This document shows positions 20,101 to 26,694 of a DNA stretch of 37,427 nt, in pieces (positions within the stretch are counted from its first letter, which is position 1; each line of letters begins with the position of its first letter). A program made the position numbers and the translations under genes. The notes under the pieces are model-generated. The model was not told where the DNA came from, searched no databases, and was given only the letters and a program-made list of their open reading frames with translations. Origin of the DNA: Deltaproteobacteria bacterium (GTDB taxonomy: Bacteria > UBA10199 > 2-02-FULL-44-16 > JAAZCA01); assembly GCA_018645265.1 (NCBI GenBank), contig JABGOS010000076.1:1-37427 (forward strand), in the 5' to 3' direction.

Positions 20101-20513
20101 ATCCTATTCTGGTTCATTCTCAGAAATCTATCTTGGGACATGGTAGGGGGGGTGCTGCGGCGTGGCAAGCGAATGCAGCTATTCAGATTCTTCTCGATGA
20201 AGTTGTTCCAGGAAATCCAAATTTAGACGATGTAGATCCTGCATTTGCTAAATATGATTTAATGACATTTACCGACAGGGCTATTCCGCTGCATAGACCG
20301 AAAGCCGTACTCCTTACATCTCTTGGTTTTGGGCATGTTGGCGCGGCGGTTCTCTTTGCACACCCTCATAGCGCACTTAATAAATTGTCTGAAACGAGTT
20401 GGGTGAATTATCGGGATAAATTGAAGAAGCGAAATGAACGCAGTGTCAGAAGGGGCTGGGAGAATATGTTGGGCATGTCAACGATGTTTGCCGTAGGAGG
20501 TAAGAACTTATGA
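11160..20513 (+). CDS. fas: Type I fatty acid synthase (FAS-I, fungal/mycobacterial architecture)
   Basis: This 3117-aa megasynthase starts at the ATG behind a perfect AGGAGG (an upstream in-frame ATG at 11097 has none). Domain order is AT-ER-DH-MPT-ACP-KR-KS. AT: GHSQG with Ser146, and PFHSP. ER: FGGGMTPCTVETD at about 459 and GGKAGGHHSW at 603-612 (FMN-binding type). DH: a double hot-dog with GDYNPIHLS, H1274. MPT: FTGQGSQ and GHSLGEY with Ser1478. ACP: SLSGGNSAKRNEIL, Ser1846 being the expected phosphopantetheine site. KR: TGAGPGS at 2212 and YAETK (Y2363, K2367). KS: AACATAA with Cys2797, His2953, K2989 and His2994. Length and order match mycobacterial Fas (about 3070 aa). No thioesterase is seen, so products are presumably acyl-CoA. 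The AT lacks the usual GQG at residues 37-39. Confidence 0.97.
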   Translation: MKNVGTDLTSTAVKGSEISALARGIDAGEYGLFIQFGGMASSYYSELKSAWVSFPHTRLLIEAVCDVLSSECSKEELSSTGYFDEGIDPRKWFDGETPSEEHLLSSSIAQPLLFLTQMVNLMILTRNGGFDWDFLSKNLKGVAGHSQGITPAVLLSIGLDDDTIVERAKDVAVWLLWRGVRMQQAYPPASIPKYLQERAAKSGDDSYLGPMAAVKGLEEARLHEILYKLNEDLPDNERIYVSLKNGWNRFVLSSHIGSLVLLRELLEKKKQIAARDGGEEFDYDWEYLRVTAPFHSPYQRRAMELFKCDTDRLGIKFLGEDLKVPVYSTSDGSDLRSVEDLTDFLIADDFCGVVDWPRVLKNASADKGITHIIDMGAGDSTAKLTYLNRVGDGIRVLSFSTPDGKKEIFSHDDKRVQIGQDWRKYAPKLRRLIGVGDDHSPRYTIDNSYTRFTKSLPVFGGGMTPCTVETDVVSAAANANYIVELAGGGQVTEKIFRKRMKKLSEDLEPGRGVVVNTMWLDPYLWNLHYPLIIQLKREGYPIVGVTISAGVPEKEKAREILKAFNSVGIWCNSFKPGGTNQIRQVLEIADDNPEFKIMMHVEGGKAGGHHSWSDLRKLILENYSKIRGRGNVVLCVGGGIWDEENASSWLAGSWHGIDSLPKMPVDAVFLGTRLMACKEVKTSAQVKKLLVETKGQSSWVRKGEFLGGMTSGISPLGADIHYVDNHASRFASYLNRVSEMGDDEIRDIKSELVEGLNKTAKPYFGDLDDMTYEQVLRRMAELMAPDNIDQHIPCDGRWYDASFKERFQEFVRRAEARFGGGARKVLNYEGRLDRPEDIIDELKSVSPEISEFKLHPEDVDYFISLCKKPGKPVNFVPRIDGEIKRWFNSDSLWQSHDSRFDADGIFVIPGPESVQGIKKADEPVVDVLLGFTGQFIDDLKKELNGDTLDVVNYIGEERRRVPGGVTGSLSAALTSPFIIDGKNITRNFINGWLNGSDKSGLSCRKDSEGNVYEVWHNDGWSVSSRDGRIQASYYYESPGGNAAHLSYQMEYNPDIGMAPLRLLSGEREKSVTEFYKAVWDLDSLKNKSDGVLSVKIDEGQVAKYAAAIGDNNVEVVRGLNGHFVAPLNQVFSFCWPAILTSIFDVLGELDLLRLVHLSNEFTEVEGCISEGDELEIEAMPAKLEEDQNGTKVLVRCLVRKNASKIMELISEFYIRSAIVKTTSAGVGGAIEPDAVDNSSELPVLNPVTVLRKYITSPRSAETFARASGDYNPIHLSKGIASLAGFGEPVMHGMWLSGSSLGKITEHLLGGSYDRVRSYRIEFLQPVSLDERVELQVDYVANKDGRSCYEMKVLSIDGNVVASGRLESSKPDTAYLFTGQGSQKQGMGMDGYERSSASKKVWDDADAFCRGELGFSILEIVRDNPRSIKVGGEILFHPKGALNLTQFTQVALVVLAMAHVAELKEAGLYVDNAVIAGHSLGEYAALAIEGIISLKEVVKIVYHRGLTMQHFVPRDEKGNSPYRMIAVRPNIAGLSHGDLMSKVESIASENCGHIEVVNFNIMDEQYAITGELAALSKFKEFLRTQELKIGAAKKSYIELSGIDVPFHSQVLRPGVEVFREKLKETILSDFDFKRLEGRYIPNLNAKPFELSWEYIQGVYEYTQSRDLKELIDKKQKTSITSEAARTLLIELLAYQFASPVQWIKTQDVLLNVLSVERIIEIGPAPVLVGMAKRTMGKLKNRIRYPDVLHVDADRINVFETSPVIHDECTVEKDADSNEENINVVPAVQEVKAVQIALPIERSEACDAPDITATVIDALKVVLALKTKRSVDCIVDSSTIESLSGGNSAKRNEILADISAEFNIAQIDNAHNLPLSELSARVESASKYTAPGSFLRVTIDKVIKEIFPVALGDIAKHMKSEWGFGDNLINAIIIHLPVFSKDGESVDGGALSEIGIKSRITDHNAAISWIDLMILEYAKSKGIAISKRQVASGSGATVDSAALEEFERKYFGVASNLSKAASEILKACGVDIYESIHQEDEGIVAEREALALYRSELGDAFEQVITPRFDRARHVAFTSSIQWLKRDLVEMFYGNMNDENVMDDAIWNLLKRRVASASNDSTIVKMVNYFASSMQDSNMVNRWSELQGIIEGTEDVYWPQSKALKILAEDLLKKRDSFDWLQVDGDATQGLVKEIISKSADKPLSFQNKTVLITGAGPGSIAEAILKDLILAGAKVIVTTSGLNRERLKSYRKLYQEYSSLGSEMHLVPASQGSRKDISELLNWCFEADLAPDILIPFGAYTEKVPLNMVGQARWSADMRVMLEGVECLVTGIADRLGQSASDQTCGVVIPLSPNHGTFGGDGVYAETKLALEAMIHKRFSEYDFWGSRMRMIGVSIGWTRGTGLMKGTDSLAGKLESKYGIRTFSNEEMAWLIEALMSDEIFDLSDKEKVFIKLHGGFDGIDDIAQAIKGLGDNVTPESKETQESSLMRKAKPGWFSFPETCLRMPERLENDESSLDDTIVVVGMGEVSPFGSHRTRWDFERNGNISLEGIVELAWMMGLIKYEQRDNYVGWIDVASGDSVNDIDMKKLYEKQILENTGVRIADPTQLGFDPQSTLVLTNVVLEDDSCFPVSSLDEAKEFLLRNEGFAEIVEKEGGFLVRLKKGAVIKVPKSVKLKRYVSGQVPAGWDAVRYGVPRDIIEQADRNTVFSMVATAEAFLAAGIDPEELYEYVHPARVGNTQGSGLGGMKATDDLYHCHREDKERKGDALQELLINVMPGWVNQTFVGSYGPTVPTVAACATAAVSLGVGYDLIKSGKADFVVTGASDDLNEEGSIGFGDMGATVDCDEMLAKGVAPNQMSRPNDRRRNGFIEGQGGGVLLLAKLSKAVEMGLPVYAALAFTATHSDGHQTSIPAPGLGLVNIAEKDAGIDGEAPLISALSKFNLGVDDIHVVSKHDTSTNLNDSNENDLHQRIAKKLGRKDGNPILVHSQKSILGHGRGGAAAWQANAAIQILLDEVVPGNPNLDDVDPAFAKYDLMTFTDRAIPLHRPKAVLLTSLGFGHVGAAVLFAHPHSALNKLSETSWVNYRDKLKKRNERSVRRGWENMLGMSTMFAVGGKNL

Positions 20514-20905
20514 AGGGAATCGGCGTTGATGTGGTGAGCGTATCAATCTTTAAAGAACAGGTTCAAAGTAGGGATCTCCCCTTTGTGAACAGCAGTTTTA
20601 CCGCCAATGAGGTTGAGTATTCCTTTGGAGCTGTAAGTGAGCGCCCAGAGCAACACCTTGCGGTTCGATACGCTGCGAAGGAAGCTGTGATAAAGGCGCT
20701 TGATCAAGCTAGGGGAGAGTTATTTCAGCCTATCGCTTCTGTGAATTATAAGCATATAGAGGTGCTGTTGGATTGTGCTGGTCGACCGTACATCGAATTA
20801 AAGTCTGAATTGAAGGTGTATGCTGATGACCTTGGCATAAGAGATATCAAAGTCAGCCTTTCACACGACAACGATTATGCGATCGCACAGGTTTATATAG
20901 CCTGA
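20510..20905 (+). CDS. acpS: Holo-ACP synthase (4'-phosphopantetheinyl transferase)
   Basis: The 131-aa protein has the AcpS signature: GIGVDVV with Asp7, FTANEVEY with Glu34, and RYAAKEAVIKAL with Glu58 and its flanking lysines; these residues bind Mg and CoA in the family. It transfers phosphopantetheine from CoA to a carrier-protein Ser. Its ATG overlaps the FAS stop (ATGA), implying translational coupling and pointing to the FAS ACP domain (Ser1846) as substrate. Mycobacteria also place acpS directly after fas, and fungi fuse this domain to the FAS alpha chain. Whether it also serves a separate type II ACP in this organism cannot be seen. Confidence 0.95.
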   Translation: MKGIGVDVVSVSIFKEQVQSRDLPFVNSSFTANEVEYSFGAVSERPEQHLAVRYAAKEAVIKALDQARGELFQPIASVNYKHIEVLLDCAGRPYIELKSELKVYADDLGIRDIKVSLSHDNDYAIAQVYIA

Positions 20906-20926
20906 CGAATGCGATCATGGAGATCT

Positions 20927-23900
20927 ATGCAGAGCAGATATTTAAAAATTTCTAAGACTATCCGGCGACTCCTCATAGCTAATAGAGGTGAACCTGCGAT
21001 GCGGGCCATCCGGACCTGTAGAAAACTGGGCATCGAATCTGCAGTTATCTATTATGGTGATGATGCAGCGAGCGATTGGGTAAGTTCGGCTGATTTTGCG
21101 TATAGGCTCTTTAAGCCTGAGGAAGTTGAGGAGAGTCCATATCTGGATGGAGAACAGATCATTCAGGTGGCTCTTGATAACGAATGCCAGGCTGTATGGC
21201 CGGGGTGGGGTTTTCTCTCAGAGGAATCTTCCTTTGCCCGTGAAACTAATGCGGCAGGCCTTATTTGGGTTGGGCCGTCAGATTATGCCATGAGCTTGTT
21301 GGGTTCCAAATCGGAGTCTTCGAGTTTGGCGCGTGAGTGTGGTTTTGAAACTATACCTGAGATCATGCTCAAGGATGGTGAAACACTGTCATCAGAAATT
21401 GATATGAGCTATCCGGCCGTTATTAAACCCGCACTGGGTGGCGGTGGCAAGGGACAGGTGATAGTTCAGTCGGAGGATGAACTTAGATCGAAGGTGGATG
21501 AGGTCGCTAGGCAGGCGAGAACATTGTACGGTAGTGGTGAATTGGTTATTCAGAAATATTTGGAAGGTGCAAGGCATATAGAGCTGCAAATTATTTCCGA
21601 TGGGAAAGGTTCCTCGTGTATTCTGGGAAGCAGGGATTGTTCTATTCAGAGAAGGAATCAAAAGATTATTGAGGAGGCTCCTCCTATATCACTTAGCGAA
21701 GCTCTTTTAAAAACTGCATCAAAGGCGGCTAAACTACTTTTCGAGAAATCGATGTATTCCAGTGCAGGCACGGTTGAGATGCTTCTGTACGGTGAGCATC
21801 TATATTTTCTAGAGGTAAATACGAGGTTGCAGGTTGAACATACCGTAACTGAAGAGAGCATTAGGGTCTCCGATGATCAGGGGATGGCGAAGTTGGATAT
21901 CCTGGCTGAGATGCTCAACATTGCAAGTGGGGAGAAATTGTCCTTTTCAGAGGATGATATCAAATCTCACGGATATTCCATTGAGGCTAGAATCTACGCC
22001 GAGGATCCCGAAGAGGGTTTTGTACCGACGCCAGGAAGGGTGTGTTTTGTAAGGTTTCCAGAGGGTGAAGGTATTCGTGTCGATACTGCATTTGTAGGTC
22101 CTGAGGTAATGGTAAGTAAATATTTTGATCCGATGCTTGCTAAGGTCGTAGCGAGTGGAAAGACCAGGGAAGAAGCCATTGGAAGGTTGATAGATTCCTT
22201 GGGAAGGACTGTTATCCTTGGCATCAAAACCAATATAGACTTTTTGCGACGCATCGCAAGCCATCCAGATTTTTCTAAGGGCGCGTATCATACGGGTTTT
22301 CTTTCAGAGGCTGGGGAGTCTCTTTCGCCATCTAAGGATCGCATCTATATGGCATGTTCTATTGCAGCATCAATTGCATATATGAGGGCGAATGCTGAAT
22401 CGTATAGGGGGATAGGAGATTCTAGAATTGTCAATCTTGAGGATGCTCTGGGAAGGTTGCCTGAGAATCGTATAGACTATCAGGTTACAGCAATGAATGA
22501 TGATTATGTATGTGAGGTTGGCGAGTGGAACGAGGGGCAATTTGCAGTCAAGAGTGGTGATAGTTGGCTATTTCTAAATATCGATACACTGAGTCCGTAC
22601 GTCTACACTGTAAGGGATTCCAAGGGTAAGTCCCATGAGACCTTTCTCTATGCTACCAATGGCAAGTGTCAGATGGTCTTGGATGGGGAATACTATCATC
22701 TAAATGTGGTGAAGGAGGGTGCGGGACAGGATAGACGCGATCCACATGCTGCACCTTATGGGGGCAGGATTATCAAAATATGCGTAAACGAAAACGATCA
22801 CGTAGAGCCTGACGATGAATTATACATACTGGAAGCTATGAAGATGGAGAGTAGGGTGCGCTCCATATCTTCCGGTGTGGTGAAGGGTGTTCTTCTTTCC
22901 GATGGTGATGCTGTGGAGGTCGGTGAGACGGTGTTGTTAGTCGATTCTGATGAGGTCGTTGGGAGTGAGCGGGTGGCTAGGAAGATCTTAGATCTTCATT
23001 CACAGGATGATTTGAGGAATGACCTTTTCTCCAAACCCCATTCGTTGATGGAAGGTGATAATGATATTCATATTGCCTGGAGTAAGCATTCCACGTTTAT
23101 ACGCCAGATACCGGAATTGTATTTCAAGGGATACGATATTGCTGCCGATACTGCGAGCGTGGCTTTTGATATGGTATCGAAAAGGGATGCTAAGGCATCG
23201 ATAAATATTTTATCGAGAGTGGCTAAATATCTGATTGCTGCGATAAGACTTAGAGATGAAGATGTAGCCGACGATCTTTTGAATTTCATAAAATATCCAA
23301 AGAAGCAGTCAGCTGAAGCCAGCGTTCCTAGTGTGTTTAAAGATGCCTTTGAGTATTTTGGTGTAACCAGTATCAACAGTAGGGATGAGCTCAGTAAAGT
23401 TTTGCCTCGCATGCTTCGCTGGATAAGAAACACGGATCCAAAACATCTTCATGTTATGGTGAGTATGATTGAAAAGCATTCTTTGAAAGGAGCTGGCTCT
23501 TCAGAGCTGGTTGCCACGATAATTGGGTTGGTTCAGTCTGGCATATTTGATCTTGAAGGCGAATTGAAAAGTAAGCTTCTTGGGTTTCTTCGCCTAATCG
23601 ATGTAAATGAATATTATAAAATCATCAAACCGCCAGTTTCCTTGGATTATCTGGATGAATACGAAATGCATAGAAGTAGGCCCCTATCAAATCTTTCAGA
23701 AGCGGAGCTCTTGCGAATGAGGGAATGTGCGCAACATGGTGAGAGGTTGTATTATAAGGATGATTTTTCATCCCTTCCACAGTGGCTGAGCGTGCTTTTT
23801 GATAGGTGGTATGAAGGTTTTTATATGAAGGAGATGGCTGTAGGTGATGGTACGAGCAGTGCTGGCGTTCAATTGTTTGAGCTTAGGAATAAACAGAATT

Positions 23901-26467
23901 CCGGCGACAAGCGTTTGCTAGCGATAGCCATTGTGGATACGGAAAATGGACATGAGAAAGATGGAAAACTATTCCTGCCAAACCTTGAAAGGGCTGGGAT
24001 TGAGGCTTACAGGAGTATAGCGCAGTATGTAGCCTTGGGTGCAAAATATCCTTTCAATCATGTCTTCGTGATTACTCCCTCCGATCTCGTTTTACCATGG
24101 AAGGCTTCAGGCAGTGAGAGTGGGTCGTTCTCACCTATCAAGATAAGCGACATTTCTTCGAGAATTGCGGGTTTTGCACGAAATATTAATGTCAGCGCAA
24201 CTGAAGTTATTTTGAACTTAGAACGTCAGGGTAAAGTGCTGAGCCACATTCTGGAGATCAGGCATGCTGATCCCGTCGGTGTTATTAATAGACCGCCGTA
24301 CCCTATTGCGGAGAGAGTTCCAGAACTTATGAAAGGGATGAAGGGGCAGCTCGATGATAAGCAGCATCGTCTGGGTAAGCTCCTCAATGAGGATCGAGCG
24401 CGCGTACTTTTCGATGATGGTGAATATGATGAGGTATTCTTTCCTGAGGTTGATTTGGAGAATCAATCACCGGTGGGTCTTCGCGTTTTTAAGGGAAAAA
24501 TTAGCGGGGCTATGTCGATAGCTTATGCAGGTGATTTTAGAATCAAGGGAGGTGCGCTAGGTGAGAGGGAGGGTAAGAAGTTGGCGGCCTCAGTCGTTTT
24601 AGCCTATGTCTCAAATGTTCCGTTGGTGGGAATACATGATGGTGCTGGTGCGGATATACGCGGTTCGGTTGCTTCGCTAGGTTGGGCTGGTGCTTATTTT
24701 GGTGCCATAGCTAATACTGGCGGCTTCTCCAGTGTAGAGCGATTTTGGGAATGGTTCAATGGTCATCATGGCAGGGATTATTTTGAAATGGTTTTGGAGT
24801 CTCAAGGTTTTAAACCTAATGATGATGGTAGGTGGGTAGCTAGGTCGTTGTCGGGTTATAAACGCATGGGAAGTAAATTCGTACATTTGCATCTGAATCT
24901 AGGAGCTACGGTTGGTATGTTGGTCTATGGTGCAGCGATATCCTCGATGTCGCTGATGGTCAACAAGCCACAGGCATATCGGGTGTTGACAGGTGCCGGT
25001 ACCGTGAAGAAGGTTACAGGTGAAAGTATCAGTAATTATGATTTGGGAGGTGCGAAAGTTCATTCCATGCATTCCGGCGATATCGATGTTGAGTTCGATA
25101 GCGAGGAGGAGGTGCTGGAGTGTGCGAGAAAACTTATTATTTCATTTAGTCATTGTAACAGAGCGAAGCATACTGTTGCAATTGAGCCGGATCACTCTGC
25201 TGATCCATCAGTTGATAGTAATAAGGTTGTTAAGGGGTTTGATTGCGATTCATTTTTGGAAACTAAGGCTGACTTAAAGGGGGCCTCTAAGCTTCTTACT
25301 GGTTTTGGGTCTCTCGGTGGTAGAGTTGTGGGTATTTCTGCAAGTATGTCCAATTATGGTCTTAGGAATTCCAGCACACTAAAAAAACTATATGCATCAT
25401 ATTCAGGATGTCAGGAATTCGACGTTCCACTGATCCTGATAGTGAGGGATAAGTGGTATGGTATTCCTGAAGGTGCTACTTCTGATGTGATGCATGCCAG
25501 GGCCGAGTGTGACAAACTCTTTCCTCAACTTACAGTTCCGCGAATTTCAATAGCTATCGGTCCGCGATCGCTGGATGTGGGAGTTCATCAGATCGCCGAT
25601 ATCTGTTGTTATATCGCTGACGGGACTGAATCAGATTATGACATCAATCGTGCAAATGTAATGGCACACATGCAGTATAAAAATATCTCTGAGTGTTTGG
25701 ATGGGATCTCGAAACTTATATCGTATCTGAGTAGGGATGTTTCCGATGTGGAGGTGTCGAGTGGTTATCCCGAGTTGAAATTACCGCAGAACTATGCGCA
25801 AGCCTACGACATCCGAGATTTCATTCAGAGGCTGGTTGATAGAGAGAGCTTCTTGGAATTTCATTCTAACGATGATCTGCCGCTGATAGTAGGCTTCGCA
25901 TTAATGGCTGGAAATGCCGTTGCTATTATCTCCGACAATCCAAATGTAAACGCGGGTGCTCAAACCGCTCACGCTCTGGGTAAGTTTACAAGGTTCAACA
26001 GGATATGTGAGCGCTTTTCCATACCCATCGTTGAATTAAATGATAGTCCGGCATTTCAACCAGGAAGTAAGCAGGAGAGGCTCGGTATTCAGGGTGAGGG
26101 AGGTAGGTCGCTTCGTGAGGAGTGTTTGGGATCGGTTCCTAAGATGGCGGTTACGCTCAGGCAGAATTATGGTGGAAGGTATATTCACGCAAATCTAAAG
26201 ACCCTGGGACCTAATAGGGAGGGGCTTGTCTGCGAAGGTGCTAGGGTTGGAGTTATGGGTGCGGAGGGGGCGGTTGGAATTCTCTACGGCAAGAAGTTAA
26301 ATGCTCTCGATCCATCGGAGAGGGATGCCGCACGTCAAAAATTTCTCACCGAATATGTCGAGAAGAGTTTGAATCCAGAGACAGCAGTGAAATTGGGTTA
26401 TGCTAAGAAATTGGTTTCTCTGGATAATCTGAGAGTCGAACTGCATGAATGGATAAAGAGTATCTGA
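20927..26467 (+). CDS. Single-chain multidomain acyl-CoA (acetyl-CoA) carboxylase
   Basis: This protein of about 1846 aa carries all activities of a biotin-dependent carboxylase. Biotin carboxylase (about 10-470): LIANRGE, KPALGGGGKG with K167, and EVNTRLQVEH at 296. BCCP (about 600-670): EAMKM with biotinyl Lys639. A region of about 450 residues (about 680-1130), rich in charged helices, is not recognised. Carboxyltransferase N and C lobes (about 1150-1846): HDGAGADIRG near 1237, NDSPAFQPGSKQE with Asp1706, and GVMGAEGAV. It should make malonyl-CoA for the adjacent FAS. The ATG at 20927 is preferred for GGAG six bases upstream; an ATG at 20909 adds six residues. It resembles eukaryotic ACC in being one chain. 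The substrate acyl length cannot be read from sequence. Confidence 0.93.
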   Translation: MQSRYLKISKTIRRLLIANRGEPAMRAIRTCRKLGIESAVIYYGDDAASDWVSSADFAYRLFKPEEVEESPYLDGEQIIQVALDNECQAVWPGWGFLSEESSFARETNAAGLIWVGPSDYAMSLLGSKSESSSLARECGFETIPEIMLKDGETLSSEIDMSYPAVIKPALGGGGKGQVIVQSEDELRSKVDEVARQARTLYGSGELVIQKYLEGARHIELQIISDGKGSSCILGSRDCSIQRRNQKIIEEAPPISLSEALLKTASKAAKLLFEKSMYSSAGTVEMLLYGEHLYFLEVNTRLQVEHTVTEESIRVSDDQGMAKLDILAEMLNIASGEKLSFSEDDIKSHGYSIEARIYAEDPEEGFVPTPGRVCFVRFPEGEGIRVDTAFVGPEVMVSKYFDPMLAKVVASGKTREEAIGRLIDSLGRTVILGIKTNIDFLRRIASHPDFSKGAYHTGFLSEAGESLSPSKDRIYMACSIAASIAYMRANAESYRGIGDSRIVNLEDALGRLPENRIDYQVTAMNDDYVCEVGEWNEGQFAVKSGDSWLFLNIDTLSPYVYTVRDSKGKSHETFLYATNGKCQMVLDGEYYHLNVVKEGAGQDRRDPHAAPYGGRIIKICVNENDHVEPDDELYILEAMKMESRVRSISSGVVKGVLLSDGDAVEVGETVLLVDSDEVVGSERVARKILDLHSQDDLRNDLFSKPHSLMEGDNDIHIAWSKHSTFIRQIPELYFKGYDIAADTASVAFDMVSKRDAKASINILSRVAKYLIAAIRLRDEDVADDLLNFIKYPKKQSAEASVPSVFKDAFEYFGVTSINSRDELSKVLPRMLRWIRNTDPKHLHVMVSMIEKHSLKGAGSSELVATIIGLVQSGIFDLEGELKSKLLGFLRLIDVNEYYKIIKPPVSLDYLDEYEMHRSRPLSNLSEAELLRMRECAQHGERLYYKDDFSSLPQWLSVLFDRWYEGFYMKEMAVGDGTSSAGVQLFELRNKQNSGDKRLLAIAIVDTENGHEKDGKLFLPNLERAGIEAYRSIAQYVALGAKYPFNHVFVITPSDLVLPWKASGSESGSFSPIKISDISSRIAGFARNINVSATEVILNLERQGKVLSHILEIRHADPVGVINRPPYPIAERVPELMKGMKGQLDDKQHRLGKLLNEDRARVLFDDGEYDEVFFPEVDLENQSPVGLRVFKGKISGAMSIAYAGDFRIKGGALGEREGKKLAASVVLAYVSNVPLVGIHDGAGADIRGSVASLGWAGAYFGAIANTGGFSSVERFWEWFNGHHGRDYFEMVLESQGFKPNDDGRWVARSLSGYKRMGSKFVHLHLNLGATVGMLVYGAAISSMSLMVNKPQAYRVLTGAGTVKKVTGESISNYDLGGAKVHSMHSGDIDVEFDSEEEVLECARKLIISFSHCNRAKHTVAIEPDHSADPSVDSNKVVKGFDCDSFLETKADLKGASKLLTGFGSLGGRVVGISASMSNYGLRNSSTLKKLYASYSGCQEFDVPLILIVRDKWYGIPEGATSDVMHARAECDKLFPQLTVPRISIAIGPRSLDVGVHQIADICCYIADGTESDYDINRANVMAHMQYKNISECLDGISKLISYLSRDVSDVEVSSGYPELKLPQNYAQAYDIRDFIQRLVDRESFLEFHSNDDLPLIVGFALMAGNAVAIISDNPNVNAGAQTAHALGKFTRFNRICERFSIPIVELNDSPAFQPGSKQERLGIQGEGGRSLREECLGSVPKMAVTLRQNYGGRYIHANLKTLGPNREGLVCEGARVGVMGAEGAVGILYGKKLNALDPSERDAARQKFLTEYVEKSLNPETAVKLGYAKKLVSLDNLRVELHEWIKSI

Positions 26468-26470
26468 CCG

Positions 26471-26528
26471 AAAAGGTGTCCGACACTTTTTCAAAGAATT
26501 GTGCAAAAAGTGTCCGACACCTTTTTTT
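26471..26528. repeat. REP-like element, copy 1 (GTGTCCGACAC pair), likely terminator
   Basis: Two near-palindromic units with a GTGTCCGACAC core (26471-26491 and 26505-26528) are separated by about 13 bases containing GAATTGTGC. The units are inverted relative to each other and can form a 21-bp stem with one C-C mismatch, followed by a run of seven T. It lies four bases past the carboxylase stop, so it probably ends the FAS operon transcript. It shares its layout and spacer with the element at 28156. Confidence 0.8.
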
Positions 26529-26694
26529 AATTACAGATTGCAGGGCAAGCTCTAACATAATGATATGTAAGAGTAATATCGATTTTTCACGATTTGAATA
26601 AATTCGTCGGATAAACAAGATAGTTGATTGCCGAATATACTCGTTTGGTGAATACTCTGGCATAGATTGAATTCTTACACTGCTCGGAGGTCCC

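Noticed and set aside
11160-20513. A polyketide or PUFA (Pfa-type) synthase
   Set aside because: Domain order, the GHSQG AT, the ER motif directly after AT, the embedded ACP of FAS-I type and the PLSPNHGTFGGDG KR block all match FAS-I. Pfa synthases start with KS and carry tandem ACPs.
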